From the NCBI GenBank assembly GCA_034440635.1, contig JAOTON010002229.1, positions 744,001 through 808,000 of the forward strand: DNA of 64,000 bases, read 5' to 3'. This DNA is from Lepas anatifera (lineage: Eukaryota > Arthropoda > Thecostraca > Lepadidae). Below the pieces are notes generated by a model that was not told where the DNA came from, made no database searches, and saw nothing but the letters and a program-made list of their open reading frames with translations. Shown in pieces: positions 22,149-33,900 of this stretch (position 1 is its first letter; each line of letters begins with the position of its first letter). The translations under genes and the position numbers were made by a program.

Positions 22149-22657
22149 TTAACTTATTGGAGGTCATCAAAGGTCACCAGGGGTAAAAAGCAGTATATTG
22201 ACGATGACTTCTGACCCTAATCAGGCTGGGGCGTCGAATTAAACTTCATCGTGTTTGTCCCGTTACTGGCTTTTCTTCATTTGATATTAGCAAGACCACT
22301 TTGTCACTTCCCTCAGGTCGGGAGGTCATTATGTTCCACATAGCGGAGAAAGCCGTGGAATATTCCTATAAACTTTACTTTGCCTCGATAGATCTAATGG
22401 CATGAGAGCTATGCTCATTTGGCGTAATCGTTACATTTTTTAGTGAAAGTGGCCCGACCCAACATAGATTAACTTCTGGAGGTCGAACCATTAACCTGAG
22501 TAAGACATATGGAGTAAAGCCATACTAAATTAACATGGGCTTCCCAAGCCACCTACAGATTTGCTTCAACCCCAATATTTTTGGGGGTAGAGAGGGGCGA
22601 TTGATGCCCACCGGTAGGGTAAAGGTGGCACCGGATCCCCATTGGGGCGCGGGTTAA

Positions 22658-23060
22658 AAAGACCCCCGATGGCAGCAGCCCTACCCCGGTTAGGCGGAAG
22701 TGGCACCTGATGCCCGAGTTGGAAGGGAAATGCAAATCAGGAAAACAATCTTTACAATTGCATTTTTTGAGCATATCGTTGGGAATTCTACTGCGATGGA
22801 ACTCCCCTGGAGCTATAGAAGGGCATTTAATCTCTAACAGCAGCATCCATGGGGGATACCGGTTCTCCGATGGAAAGGCGGAGCACTCGGAAGAGTGGCA
22901 CCTTTTTGTACCTGATTCGTTTGCGAACATCAGCGAGAACAAACATTTGTACTTACAAACGCAAGCGAGTACAAACATGTATGCATACCAATATTTCCGC
23001 TTTTGGACATAAGTGTTTGCGGTACTCAGCTCAACGAAGCCTTTCAATAAGTTTATCGTC
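22658..23060. other. No feature recognised
   Basis: Mixed sequence between the TTAA nest and a tRNA-like repeat. The minus-strand frame spanning 22553-23062 overlaps transposon ends and is not credible as a gene. Confidence 0.4.
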
Positions 23061-23119
23061 ATTTCATGGAATGTTAAAAATTATTAGTTGGTACATTTCT
23101 AGTACCAGTTGATGCAATG

Positions 23120-23290
23120 TAGTTTGCCTATCTCCTCGAATTGGGGCGCAGCAGCAGCGTAGCTGGCTGGCACGCAGCCGGCCCGGGTTCAAGGCCCGGC
23201 AACTTCCCTGAACAAGGAGCAAGCTGGCTCCCGAGAAAACCTTCCAACAGGGTAAGAGTTGGAGACGCCATATGACCCTGGCAGTTGGTG
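23120..23290 (+). repeat. tRNA-derived SINE-like sequence
   Basis: GTAGCTGGCTGGCACGCAGC followed by GGGTTCAAGGCCCGG looks like the A- and B-box regions of a tRNA gene. It is followed by non-tRNA sequence (CCTTCCAACAGGGTAAGAGT and TTGGAGACGCC). A related tail with CCTCCAAACAGGGTGAGAGT and TTGGCGGC is at 49141-49165, so it is probably a dispersed SINE rather than a functional tRNA. Confidence 0.45.
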
Positions 23291-23299
23291 TGGCGATAA

Positions 23300-26200
23300 C
23301 AGGGGCGCAGCCAGACCTTTGGTATGGGAGCACACCACTTTTGAGGAGCATCCCGGGAGAAAAAGGGCACGTTTTTAACGTAATCTAAAAAAGTTACTAT
23401 ATCTTAATTTATATCAGCATTTGGGTACTTTTGGTTGAAGAAAAATGTCAATGGAGCATTGACGGAGAAGGAAAAAATGATTAAAACCGGAAAGAAGTGT
23501 CACCGAAATATCATGAAAGTAGCCAAAACACGACTGTTTCGAATACATTCAAGCCAACTCATGCAAGTACTTAACATCAGAGAAATCAGTATAACCTGTG
23601 ATATATGTCGCTATGTGCAAGGTAAGACATTGGAGTCGAAACATCATTTGTTATGCCCTCTGGTTTTGCCCTGACGAGTGAGCCCTGGTTGAACGCGGGT
23701 TAAGTTCCTCAGTCCCCACAATGGCCGTGGGAGGAGTGGCCTAGTAACATTGGAAGAATACAATTTTGCTGCCAGAATAATTTTGGAGATACCTTTTTAA
23801 CGTATTTATTAAGTTCCATATTTTCAAAGACCGGTCCTAGTTGGAGTAAGGAATAGGCGAACAGGCCGGTGGTTTGGTTGGAAATGGTGTGACAGGGCTG
23901 AAAATTGTGAAAACTAGTTCTTCATTTAAATCAATTAGTAGAAATCCTGATTGGGGAGACTGTGTTCTGAGCTCACGGGCACATGCCTTTTTATCACCCC
24001 TTCCCAGAATAAACCAGTGTAATAAGCAATTTATATAACCAGGGTGCCTGGGCATCACAAGCCGTTTTAGCGATGGCTCACTCCTCGTTAGCTCCATTTT
24101 ACAAGAAGAGTTTGATCGTGCTCTTACTCCCCATCTATTCAAGACCAGCTCAGGTGGCTCTCTAGTGTGGACCAGAGCCCTTAGTAGCCTCCCCCACCCC
24201 CATCCCCTCAGAAGTGCATCCACGGAATAGACTAGCTCAGTGACCCCCCCCCGAGGTGATGGGAGTTGGCCTTGTCTTCGTATTCTCTGTCTATTATAGA
24301 CCAGCTCAGGGGGCCTCAGATGCAGAACAGAGCCCCCAGAGCAGCTCATGCTTTACCCAGGGACTAGACTAGCTCAGTGACCCCAGAGATGGGGTCATCA
24401 GACTAGCTCAATGGGCCCCAGATAGGCTCATAGGGCCTTGAAGAAGCACAAGGAGTCCCAGAACAATTTAAGGCGCCAGATCACCTCGGGGGGGAGGGGC
24501 TCAGCCCAACTGAATACCCGCCCCGATGGGCCTCCGAGCCACTTTCGCTCTGGTGGGGGTGTTTGAACACCCCTCCAACTCTGGGAACTATGCGGGATAA
24601 CGAAAAATACGAAAGCCGGTGGATAGCTCATACAATTCCATGAAAAACTATGTCGGCCACTTTTTTGCTCATGCCGATATTGAGGTCATGGCAGGTCAAA
24701 GAAAGTGACATTTTGGGTAGAGTTTTTGGTCTCTAGCGTCTGACGGAGTCGAGTTAGAATAATTTTAAGACATTATTTGCTTCCTCCCGTCACGGCAAAT
24801 CGAATGATATATAATATGACCATGCTAGGTCAAAACACAAAAATGGCCTGACCTCAGGTCAGGCCAAGGTCACTTTCCGACCTAGCATATTCAATATGCA
24901 TTTCAATCGACTCGCAATGGCAATCCAAACGTAACGGTATCAAAATAAAAGCTGTATCATAATTCCTGCAAAGTTATTGACCTAAGACTAAAAACTGCTT
25001 AAGTAGGGCCCCAGATGACCTCTCAGAAGTCACAGGTCAAAAATTGCAGCATGAACCGGGAAAGCCCAGGATAGTGCGATTTGGTGAATATTAAGGTATT
25101 CTCAGCTGCTCTGTATCTACACAAATACAACCCATTTTCTGTTTTTTCCATGCTTTTCTAATGGAGTTCACAATCCACACCTGACCCTAGGTCATCGATA
25201 TGAAAAATCCCGGAATACATTTTGCATCACTCGATGGGCCCATTATGTGGCATTAGTTTCAACCCGATAGATTCACCCATTTCTTACTTATGCCACCTTA
25301 AACATTTTTGGAGGTAAGGTCACTTGACCTGCACTGGTGACCCGACCTATGATGACCCAACTTAAAAAATTTGAAAAAAGTTGCGGAATGAATTAAGGGT
25401 AAGGTGTGCAAAGTAGGGCGGTGCTTTGTCCCGCTGTTTTTCGTACTGCCGGAAAAACCCCAGGGGGTGTTCAAACACCCCCCACCGGAGCGAGGGTTAA
25501 AGAACTCTCACAAGCTCAGCGTTCAGACCAGCTCAGGATACCCCCATGGCCCATACCAGGTCAGGGCACCCACAGAACACAGATCTGCTCTTGGGCCCCA
25601 GATCAGCTCTTGGGCCCCAGATCAGTTCAGGGGCCTCAAGTCAGGCCAAGGGGCAAGATCAAGTCAGGGTGCTAAATCAGCTCAGGGATCCCTAACCAGG
25701 CCGGGGCACATTCAGTTTAGGAGCCCCAGAGCTGCCCAGGGGACACCAGATCGGCCCACAGGGCACCAGATCAGCTTCGGGGACAAGGAATCAGATCAGT
25801 GGTTCCCAACCAACTCGGGACCCAGATCAGCTCGGGATACTAGATCAAGTCAGGAGGCACTTAATCAGCTCAGGAGCCCCATACCAGCTCAGGGGCTCTT
25901 ATCAGCCTATGTGGGCCCGGCTCAGTTCAGGGCGCCAGAGTGCTGAAGAAATTACTTAATCAACTCAGGAGGCCCAGATCAGCTAAAAAAGGCACCAGAT
26001 TGGCTTAGGGGACACCAAACTAGCTCAAGGGGCGCCATGCTAGCTCAGAGGGCATAAAATGGGCTTAGGAGGCTCAATGATGACTCAGGAGGCACCAGAT
26101 CGACTCAGGGGGCATTATTTTAGCTAAGGGGGCAACATATCTGCTCAGGGGGCACCAGGTCAATCAGTCCGGGGGCCTAGATCAGCTTTTAGTCCCCAGA

Positions 26201-26905
26201 CTAGAGCAGGGGCATATATCAGTTCAGGGAACACAAGGTCAACTCAGGGTGCACCAGATCATTTAAGGAGACATCAATAACCAGCCCAGGAGGCACCTGA
26301 TCAGCTCAAGAGGTACCATATTGGCTCGGGGGACAGTAGATCAACTCCGGGAGGCATGAGATTAGTTCAGGGGGCCAGATCAGTTTGAAGGGCACTTAAA
26401 CAGTTAATAGGGCACCAGGCAAGCTCGGAGGCATCAGACTAGCTCAGAGAGCATAATATAGGTTCAAGAGGCACAATAATTTGCTCAGTGGGCACCAGAT
26501 AGACTCAGGGGGCACCAGATTAGCTTAAATGGCACGTGATCAGCTCAAGGGGCCAAAACCAGCTCAGTGGGCACCAGATGAGCTCAAGGGGCACCAGATT
26601 ATCTCCGTCCGTACGATTAAGAGCGACGATGAGGCAATAGCTGGAAACGGATTACGGACCCATACTCTTCCTGGGTGCTTGGAAAGGCGACAGAATACCC
26701 TAGCTGACCAAAAAAGGCATTAAACTGTCAAACAATAGCTTTTATAGCTAAATGCCATCTAGTTGCATCAAGGTTCAACGGCGTAGGGCACTAAATTTCA
26801 AGCGGCACGGCCCAAAAGGGGTACACAGCCTAGCGATAAAAGGGCACCCCGGCACCGATGGGGGCACGTGCCCCCTGTGCCCACCCCCCCCTGGCTGCGC
26901 CTCTG
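23300..26905 (+). mobile_element. Large hAT-like element with ~20-bp repeat array (copy B)
   Basis: It starts CAGGGGCGCAGCCAG and ends CTGGCTGCGCCTCTG, inverted copies. Flanks are GGCGATAA (23292-23299) and GTCGATAA (26906-26913), 7 of 8 matching, an 8-bp hAT-type target duplication. The left part aligns with 44902-45500 (ACACGACTGTTT, TGACGAGTGAGCCCTGG). From about 25500 to 26600 it is an array of degenerate GGGGCACCAGATCAGCTCA units. Near the right end is the conserved GGCGTAGGGCACTAAATTTC and GGGGGCACGTGCCCCC. It is interrupted by a TTAA element at 24515-25496. No transposase seen. Confidence 0.8.
24515..25496. mobile_element. TTAA element (family 3) inserted in hAT-like copy B
   Basis: Right flank TTAA (25497-25500), left flank TGAA (24511-24514), a likely mutated TTAA. 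The uninterrupted copy at 46125-46150 reads CAACTTAAGGGGCTCT, exactly the expected empty site. The subterminal inverted pair is CTCTGGTGGGGGTGTTTGAA and GTTCAAACACCCCCCACCGG. It contains family 2-like AGGTCA/TGACCT stretches (about 24680-24880 and 25310-25350). A decayed relative of its left end is in eIF1A intron 3 (30283-30345, reverse). Confidence 0.75.
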
Positions 26906-27349
26906 GTCGATAAGCCCCGGAATTATTATCTCCCCGAATAAAGGTTTTATGTATGGCTCCAAGAACCCTATACATACTTTTTGTAAATATTGATATCTAT
27001 CCATATCACAATACAATCAATATTGATGTCGCTAGCGCCGCTCTCCATACAGGAGTGCAAACTGTTTTCAATGGTAAGAATTGTCTCCACAATAAGTGCC
27101 GGAATCCTTGCCCCCCCTAAATTTTCCGGCTAGATCCGCCCCTGAGCGGCGGTGGATTCAGTTCGTCAGTTACATTCAGTCAAAATTCAGTTACAGGGTG
27201 AAGGGAACAAAATTCATTTCAGCTTGGCCACCCTGTTAACTTCCTATCCCTCAGTGCACTCCGTAGACTTTCGTGCTTTTTGGTCATCTAGCGGCACAGT
27301 TGTATACCAAAGGTTACAAGAGGCGTCGCAAGAACTGTGGCTGATTTCA

Positions 27350-27620
27350 TTTGTGGGTAGTTTAATCTGTGGGCGGTTTGTTCATTCGGGTGGATGTTGT
27401 GCATCAGCTGTGGGCGCTTTTAAGTGTGGGCGATTTCAACTGTGGTCATATTTATCTCTCCCTAACAGGGCATTTTGTGGCCTATTTGAGCTGTGGGCAA
27501 AATAATATGTGGGCAATTTAAACCGTGGGCGATTTTGGTGTGGGCGATTTTGACTGTGGGCGATTTTAGCCGTGGTCGAATTAAGCTGTGGTCGTTTCGT
27601 TTGTGGGCGATTTGAGGTCT
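27350..27620. repeat. Degenerate GTGGGCGATTTTGACT tandem array upstream of eIF1A
   Basis: Irregular ~16-20-bp units, clearest at 27515-27620 (GTGGGCGATTTTGACT, GTGGTCGAATTAAGCT). It is the reverse-strand counterpart of the array at 5840-6110. It ends about 160 bp before the eIF1A start codon, so it lies in the likely promoter region. Any effect there is inference. Confidence 0.75.
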
Positions 27621-27778
27621 CCCCGTAATTTCCAATTGTGAATTGTGTTGTTTGCAGCGATCGGCGTGGATTAAAATTAGGAGGCAGGGCTCAATAAATT
27701 AAGAATTCGTATAGGTCGACCGTAGGTGTTTGGGTGGACTTGGTTCAATCGCACGCAGTACCTGGCTGTCTCTCAATC

Positions 27779-29694
27779 ATGCCAAAAAATAAGGGTGAGA
27801 AGAAAGACAATGTGTATCCTTGTGTTTCATTGAATTCCTTCCTCGTTATTGTGGTATCTGGTTTGCATGACTGTAATGTTAAGATTGAGGTTTGGTTGCT
27901 GGTTCAGGATTTCGTGATAATTTTCTTTTAGTTTGTTTAGTCTGCTCTAAAGGATGGGAAATTGAGGGGACCCAATGTAACATAGGCGGATCCAGGACTG
28001 CCGATCGGGGGGCACCTTCCCGAGGGGGCGCCATCCGGACCAGGGGGCGCCACTTTAGACCTGCAAAACCTATCAGGTGGGCGCCAAATCCTATCAGTGG
28101 GCGCCGACTCGCATCCTGGGGGGTGGTTGGGAAGCGACATTTCCGGGGGCGCCATCAACCTTACAGGGGGCCCCATGACCATTTCAGGGGGCGCCAAGGT
28201 TCGATCGGGGGCACATATTCCCCAAATCCTATCAGTGGGCGCCGACTCGCATCCTGGGGGGTGGTTGGGAAGCGACATTTCCGGGGCGCCATCAACCTTA
28301 CAGGGGGCCCCATGATCATTTCAGGGGCGCCAAGGTTCGATCGGGGCACGTAGTCCCCCTTGCCCCTTGAATCTGCCAATGCAATGTAGGTAAATAGGAA
28401 CAAGGTTTGAAAATCTGTGATGGACCAGCTGCTGGCCGAAAGTTGGAGCAGATATCAGCTGTAGTTGTAAATGTGGTACTGGAGCAGCACTGAGCTTAAA
28501 ACCAGTCTGGTTAATGGGGTTGTAAAGTTATCACCCTCAACTAAAATGGTGCAACCATGTCTTCCTGGCACACATAAATATCAAAATGGTTTCAATGTCT
28601 AATACCTAATCACCTGTCACTGCCACTTAATACCCCAGTAAAGATTACAACAGTGTCCCCCAGTCTGCAAAGTATGGCAGCAGGCCAGACGAGTCGCAAC
28701 AGCCATCTAAAATTCTCGCACCACCATCCTCCAAAAATTCACACCAATATGCCACATACCAGGGAAAAATGCACCCATTCCTACCCCTGCAATGCATTGC
28801 TACCTCAATCATTAGTCAGTTAATTAAGGGCTTTTATAAGGCCCTCCTGTGTCTTAATAGCCATTCAGTCATTATTTGTTTAGTTTAATGTCACTAACCT
28901 CGCAAATTGTACCAGGTTGATAAAATTCGCACCACTTGGTCCTGTCTCCAAAGGCACTCGCACCACGAGATCTCGTCGAAAATGCCATACTTTGCACACT
29001 GGAGTGTCCCCAGACTTGTAAACAATGATCATAAAGCAAAGACATGAAATCAAGTTAGAATATTTAAACTCCAATGTTTTTTTTTTGCTTTCTCACTTTT
29101 TCACAATGTTTTACTGTTTTAAAAGGATGTTTTCTTCATTTTTCAATGACGTTTCTAGCTCTTAATGACATTATTTGCTGTCTTGTTTTCTCTTTTTGTG
29201 CTGTGTAGCTTGTCGAATGCATTCAAATGGTGTAAGCCTCTTTGCGGTCACTTACCAAACAAACAAAAAACATCATTGAAAAGTGTGCAGTTTAGTCAGT
29301 ACTTAACATACTGCCAGTTACAGTAGTCTCTTATTTGGAGTCAGCAATTCTCTTACCTGTGACTCACTTTTTGGTTGTAGACTGCCACTTCTTCTCTGCT
29401 ACTGTTTGGAGTCTGAAGTAGGGGATAAGTAGCACCCAGCTTTGATGGAGTAACACAAGAAAAATCCATGACAACCGTGAAAATTGGTTTTCTGTATTTC
29501 CCTTGAATGCATTTAACATGCTTTTCAGTCTCTGGTGCCATCATACTTAGGCATTTTATCACAATACAAAGCTTGGAGGTAATTCTATGCAGTTCTCACA
29601 GACCAAGGCTATACTTTGTCACCATACTTTGGATTTAGGTGAAAGGGCAAAATTAGGTTTAGTATGTGATTTTGTGTATCAGGGATAGGTGCCT

Positions 29695-29738
<44 letters not shown>

Positions 29739-30852
29739 CTCGCTCTCTCTCTCACATATATGTATATAATGTTTTTCTTTTATTTTCCAGGAAAGGGAGG
29801 AAAGAATAGGAGAAGGGGAAAGAATGAAAACGAGGCAGACAAAGGGAATTGATCTTCAAAGAAGATGGACAAGGTGAGTCAGCATGAGAGGATGATGTGG
29901 GTTTGATGTGTTTATGTTTTTGACTGGAACACATTAGATAGAATTCGTCATCGGCTTCTGACCTTCCGTTGTTTGCAGAATACGCTCAGGTGGCCAAGAT
30001 GCTGGGAAACGGTCGTTTGGAGGCGATGTGCTTTGACGGCATCAAGCGGCTGTGCCACATCCGCGGCAAGCTTAGGAAGAAGGTGTGGATCAACCAAGGC
30101 GACATCGTTCTTGTCGGATTGCGTGACTTTCAGGTACGAAGGTTCTTTAGAGTTGACTGGATGCGCCACGGAACAAATGCCCGGTGGCAATGAGCCCGAG
30201 AGTGACTGATGTAGTTCTTCATATTTTTGTTTTTAGTTTTCCACCAGCGTTCGAGTTTTTTCTCTCTCCCGTATAAGAGCCGAGGTTGAAGGGGTGTTTG
30301 TATCCCCTCCCCCAGGGGGAAGGTGGCTCGGAGGCCCACCAGGGTGGGTATCAAGCTTGAAAGTAGGACGCTGAACACCATAGCTCTCGAGTTATTGGCA
30401 AAAATGGCCGGGCAGTAAAACGTACCAGTCTGGAGCTGAGCGTTCCTTGCCTCCTCTATATCATCTCTTTTCTTCGTTTCATTGCTTGCGTATGTTTATT
30501 TATTGTAAGTAGTAAGGTGGCTCTCCAGGTGGTTTCCTGGTGAGCTGACATGATCGCAAGCTATACGAGACAGAGGTCTGGACCTACATGATTCCGACCG
30601 ATGGAACATCGCCTTCTCATGCAGACAATTCCGCCAGGTGATATACCCGCCATGTGATTACAGGACCAGAAGGCCGACGTTATCCTCAAGTACAACGATG
30701 ACGAGGCACGGAATCTGAAGACGTACGGAGAGATCCCCGACTCGGTGCAGATCACGGAGGCCGGCACCTTCGTCGGTGACGGCATGGACGACGACATCCA
30801 GTTCAACGACGTCGCCGACAACGACAGCGACTCAGACGACGATATCGACGCG
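27779..30852 (+). CDS. eIF1A: Translation initiation factor eIF1A, four exons seen, exon 2 frameshifted, last exon not found
   Basis: eIF1A binds the 40S A site, promotes scanning and helps load Met-tRNAi. Exon 1 is 27779-27794 (MPKNK plus one base, donor GTGAGA). Exon 2 is 29791-29873 (acceptor TTTTCCAG, basic tail [15 protein letters not shown], donor GTGAGT). Exon 3 is 29979-30133 (OB fold: [20 protein letters not shown], then [20 protein letters not shown], donor GTACGA). Exon 4 is 30664-30852 ([19 protein letters not shown], then the acidic tail [19 protein letters not shown], donor GTAGGT). Exons 1, 3 and 4 match the family closely and the phases fit. Exon 2 is 83 nt where 84 are needed: after ...ENEADK one base is missing at AAAGGG (29841-29846), and the frame runs into TGA at 29850. 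The family ends in a few acidic residues past DID; that short last exon is not identified. Reading through the donor instead reaches TAA at 30972 with an unlike tail. Introns hold two hAT-like MITEs and a CT microsatellite. Confidence 0.93.
27981..28381. mobile_element. hAT-like MITE in eIF1A intron 1, 401 bp
   Basis: Starts CATAGGCGGATCCAGG and ends CCTTGAATCTGCCAATG, inverted relatives. Flanks CAATGTAA and CAATGTAG match at 7 of 8. The inside has a tandem duplication with a 138-bp period (CCAAATCCTATCAGTGGGCG at 28084 and 28222). Frames inside are by-products of the duplication. Confidence 0.8.
28660..29002. mobile_element. hAT-like MITE, CCAGTSTGCAAAG family, copy 2, in eIF1A intron 1
   Basis: Same family as 4609-4975 in the same orientation. 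Starts CCAGTCTGCAAAGTATGGCA and ends TGCCATACTTTGCACACTGG. The target duplication AGTGTCCC is exact on both sides (28652-28659 and 29003-29010). Confidence 0.9.
29698..29753. repeat. (CT)n microsatellite in eIF1A intron 1
   Basis: About 56 bp of CT repeats with two CG interruptions, ending about 40 bp before the exon 2 acceptor, so it extends the pyrimidine-rich zone upstream of that splice site. Confidence 0.95.
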
Positions 30853-30988
30853 GTAGGTGCGGCGGAAGCGTGTGTTACCCGCCACAGGCGGTTCGTGCGG
30901 CTTTCTGTATGCTCAGTATCATGTGACGCTGCCACTGCGCTTCTCCGCTATTCAAGTTGTAAACGGTCTTAACGTTATAAATTTTTAA

Positions 30989-33900
30989 AGGGAACGTGGC
31001 ACCTTCACAACGTGATTTCAACTGAGATAGCCAAGTTGTAAAGCAAGTCGGAAAACCCGGTACTCCATGTTTCATTTGTCTTGGAACTCGATATTTCCGT
31101 AGAAAAAGTTAAAACCTGCCTGACACCAGCCCCCATCAGCCCCCGCCACCGGCGGCCATTGTTGTTAGCTACTGGTGTGACGACATATGCTGACGTCTCG
31201 ATGAGCATCATCGAGACGTCAGCAACCCTGCATTAAGAAGTGACCGAGAGGAAAACAAGAAAGGGGGAGGTGTTATGCTGCTGGTCAAAGACGGATTAAT
31301 GCTAAACGAGTGTGAGGAGCTTACATCAATGAACTTTGAAGAGTCGGTTTGGGGCATCATTAAAATATCTAAAACTAAAAGGCTATTAGTTGGTGTCTGC
31401 TACAGGTCTCCTGGTAGCAATAGCGATAATGATTCAGAGCTCTTCAGACTTCTTGAAAGAATAAGATCAGTCCAGCACACGGAGTTACTGCTGATGGGGG
31501 ATTTTAACTTCAAGGAGATCATATGGGAAGATGGATTGGTTAATGCCCCTGGAACATCTGCTTCAAGTATGTTTTTGAGGTGGCGCAGGATAACTTTCTG
31601 CATCAACATGTCGAAGTTCCAACAAGATATAGGAGAGGTTGTGATCCCTCTAGGTTGGACTTAATTTTCACGTACCATAACAATGATATTGAAGATATCG
31701 AATGCTCTGCCCCCATTGGTAAAAGCGATCATTGTGTCTTAACGTGGAAAATGATAATTTGCTCTAAGAGGAAAACGGTCAATGGCACACAAAAGCAGTA
31801 CGATTTTCGAAGAGGTGATTATGACAACATGAATACTACATTAGAAGAGGTTGATTGGCACCTTTTGGAGGAAATGGATGGTAACGACAGCTGGATATTT
31901 TTTCGAGACAAGGTGTTGAATTGCATGGATCAGTTCATTCCCAAGAAAAAGAGAACTAAAACAAAATCTACGCCTCCTGGTGGAATAGGCAATTGGAAAA
32001 CAGGTAAAGAGAAAATTCAGAGCATGGAAGGACTACCTGCACTTGAAGGCAAATAGTTCGTTAAGTTTACACGATGAAGAGATGCTGCAGAATATGCACA
32101 CCAAGTATACGACGGAAAGAAACAAAACTGTAAAAGCTGTTAGAGCAGCAAGGCGAAAATATGAAGCCAAGTTAGCAAAAATTTCGAAACAAAATCCAAA
32201 GAAGCTCTCCCAATACATAAGGAACCAGACCAAGGTCAGGGAGTCGGTATGCCAGCTAGAAAAACAGGATGGCACTGTGACCGACTCCGACAAGGAAGCT
32301 GCTAAGGAGCTGCGAAGTTCTTCTGCTCTGTTTTTGTCGAGGAAGGCAATTATGGGTTACCTACATTTCCTGAAATGGTAGATGGCAATCACCAGCTTTG
32401 CGATATTGGTATGTCAAGGGTGATGGTAGCAGATGAATTGAGAGGCCTTAGTGAAGACAAATCTTCTGGACCAGACAATATTCCAACAAGAGTTTTGAAG
32501 AAGGGTGCAGAGGTGCTTGCATTACCTCTCAGCATCATTTACAGGAAATCTCTTGATTGTGGAAAATTGCCTTTGGATTGGAAAAGGGCAAGTGTTGTTC
32601 CGATCTTTAAAAAAGGTTCGAAGAAAATTCCAGGAAACTACCGTCCAGTAAGTTTAACCAGTCAAGTTTGTAAAGTAATGGAAAGGATCATCAAAAAGGC
32701 ATCATGTCGCATCTTATCATCAATAATCTACTCAGTAAACATCAACATGGATTTGTTCCTCAAAAGTCATGTCAGACAAATATTCTTGAATGCCTTGAAG
32801 ACTGGACCAAATACCTAGATATGAACCAATCACTGGATGTTGTGTACCTCGATTACCAAAAAGCCTTCGATACTGTACCACACCAACGACTCAAAATTAA
32901 GCTGAAAGCATATGGAATCAGAGATAAAATTTTGAACTGGATCGAAGATTTCTTGACTGATCGAGAGCAGCAAGTCTCGGTGAGAGGTGAAACGTCCAGT
33001 TGGAATAAAGTTACCAGCGGCGTACCCCAAGGTTCAGTCCTGGGACCCACATTATTCCTCTATATGTGAACGAGCTCCCGAGCATAGTCAAATGCAAAAT
33101 GATGATGTTTGCTGATGACAGTAAAATTTACCGGCAAATAACAACATCTGAAGATGCCAGATCCCTCCAAACAGACCTAGACTCACTCAGCAAGTGGTCT
33201 GAGAAGTGGCTTTTAAAATTCAATGCCAAAAATGCAAGGTTATGCACTGTGGATGCCACAATCCAGGTCACCGATACTTCATGACAAACTCTGACAACAA
33301 AGTTATTCAATTGGAAACAACAAGCTCTGAAAGAGATCTAGGAGTTACAATAACATCAAATCTTAAACCATCTGAGCATTGCAAAAAGCTGCAAATCGAG
33401 CGAGTGGGGCTCTCAGACTAATTAAAACAACATTTGACAAGCTGACCCTGCAAAACTTCAAACCACTGTTTAATGTGTATGTAAGGCCACACCTTGAATA
33501 TTGTGTTCAGGCTGTTGGTCCCTGTTTGATTCAAGACTTGAATGTACTTGAAAAGGTTCAACGGAGGGCACAAAAACAGTCCAGGGTTTAAGTCAATTAC
33601 CCTACGAAGAACGCCTTAAGAAGCTGGAGATGACAACCATCAGGGACAGGATGAATCGGGGAGACATGATAGAGACCTACAAGATATTAACAGGGAAATT
33701 GAGAACAAACCCGGACGACTTCTTCGTTTTGAACCCATCACGCACCAGAGGCCATTTTCTCAAGATAAAGAAGCAGAGGGCAACACATCTCAGAAGAAAC
33801 AAGTTCTTCTCTAACAGGGTTGTAAACAAGTGGAACTCTTTACCTGAACATGTGATAAGTGCGCCATCTACTAATGCATTCAAAGCAAGACTGGACAAAC

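Larger units (their letters stand above)
19967..22653. mobile_element. Outermost family 1 copy in a three-level nest (left end truncated)
   Basis: Family 1 sequence from 19967 (GAGGTGACCTCCCCCATTGG) to the TTAA at 20110-20113 continues at 22153 (GGAGGTCATCAAAGGTCACC) to GGGGCGCGGG, then TTAA at 22654-22657. Comparison with the intact copy at 51933-52952 places the break at its ...TTTGCCCTTTGAC segment, so the piece between is an insertion. The first ~290 bp of this copy are missing. They are replaced by G-rich sequence starting near 19870 with CATTGGCGGACGC, a hAT-like terminus. Confidence 0.75.
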
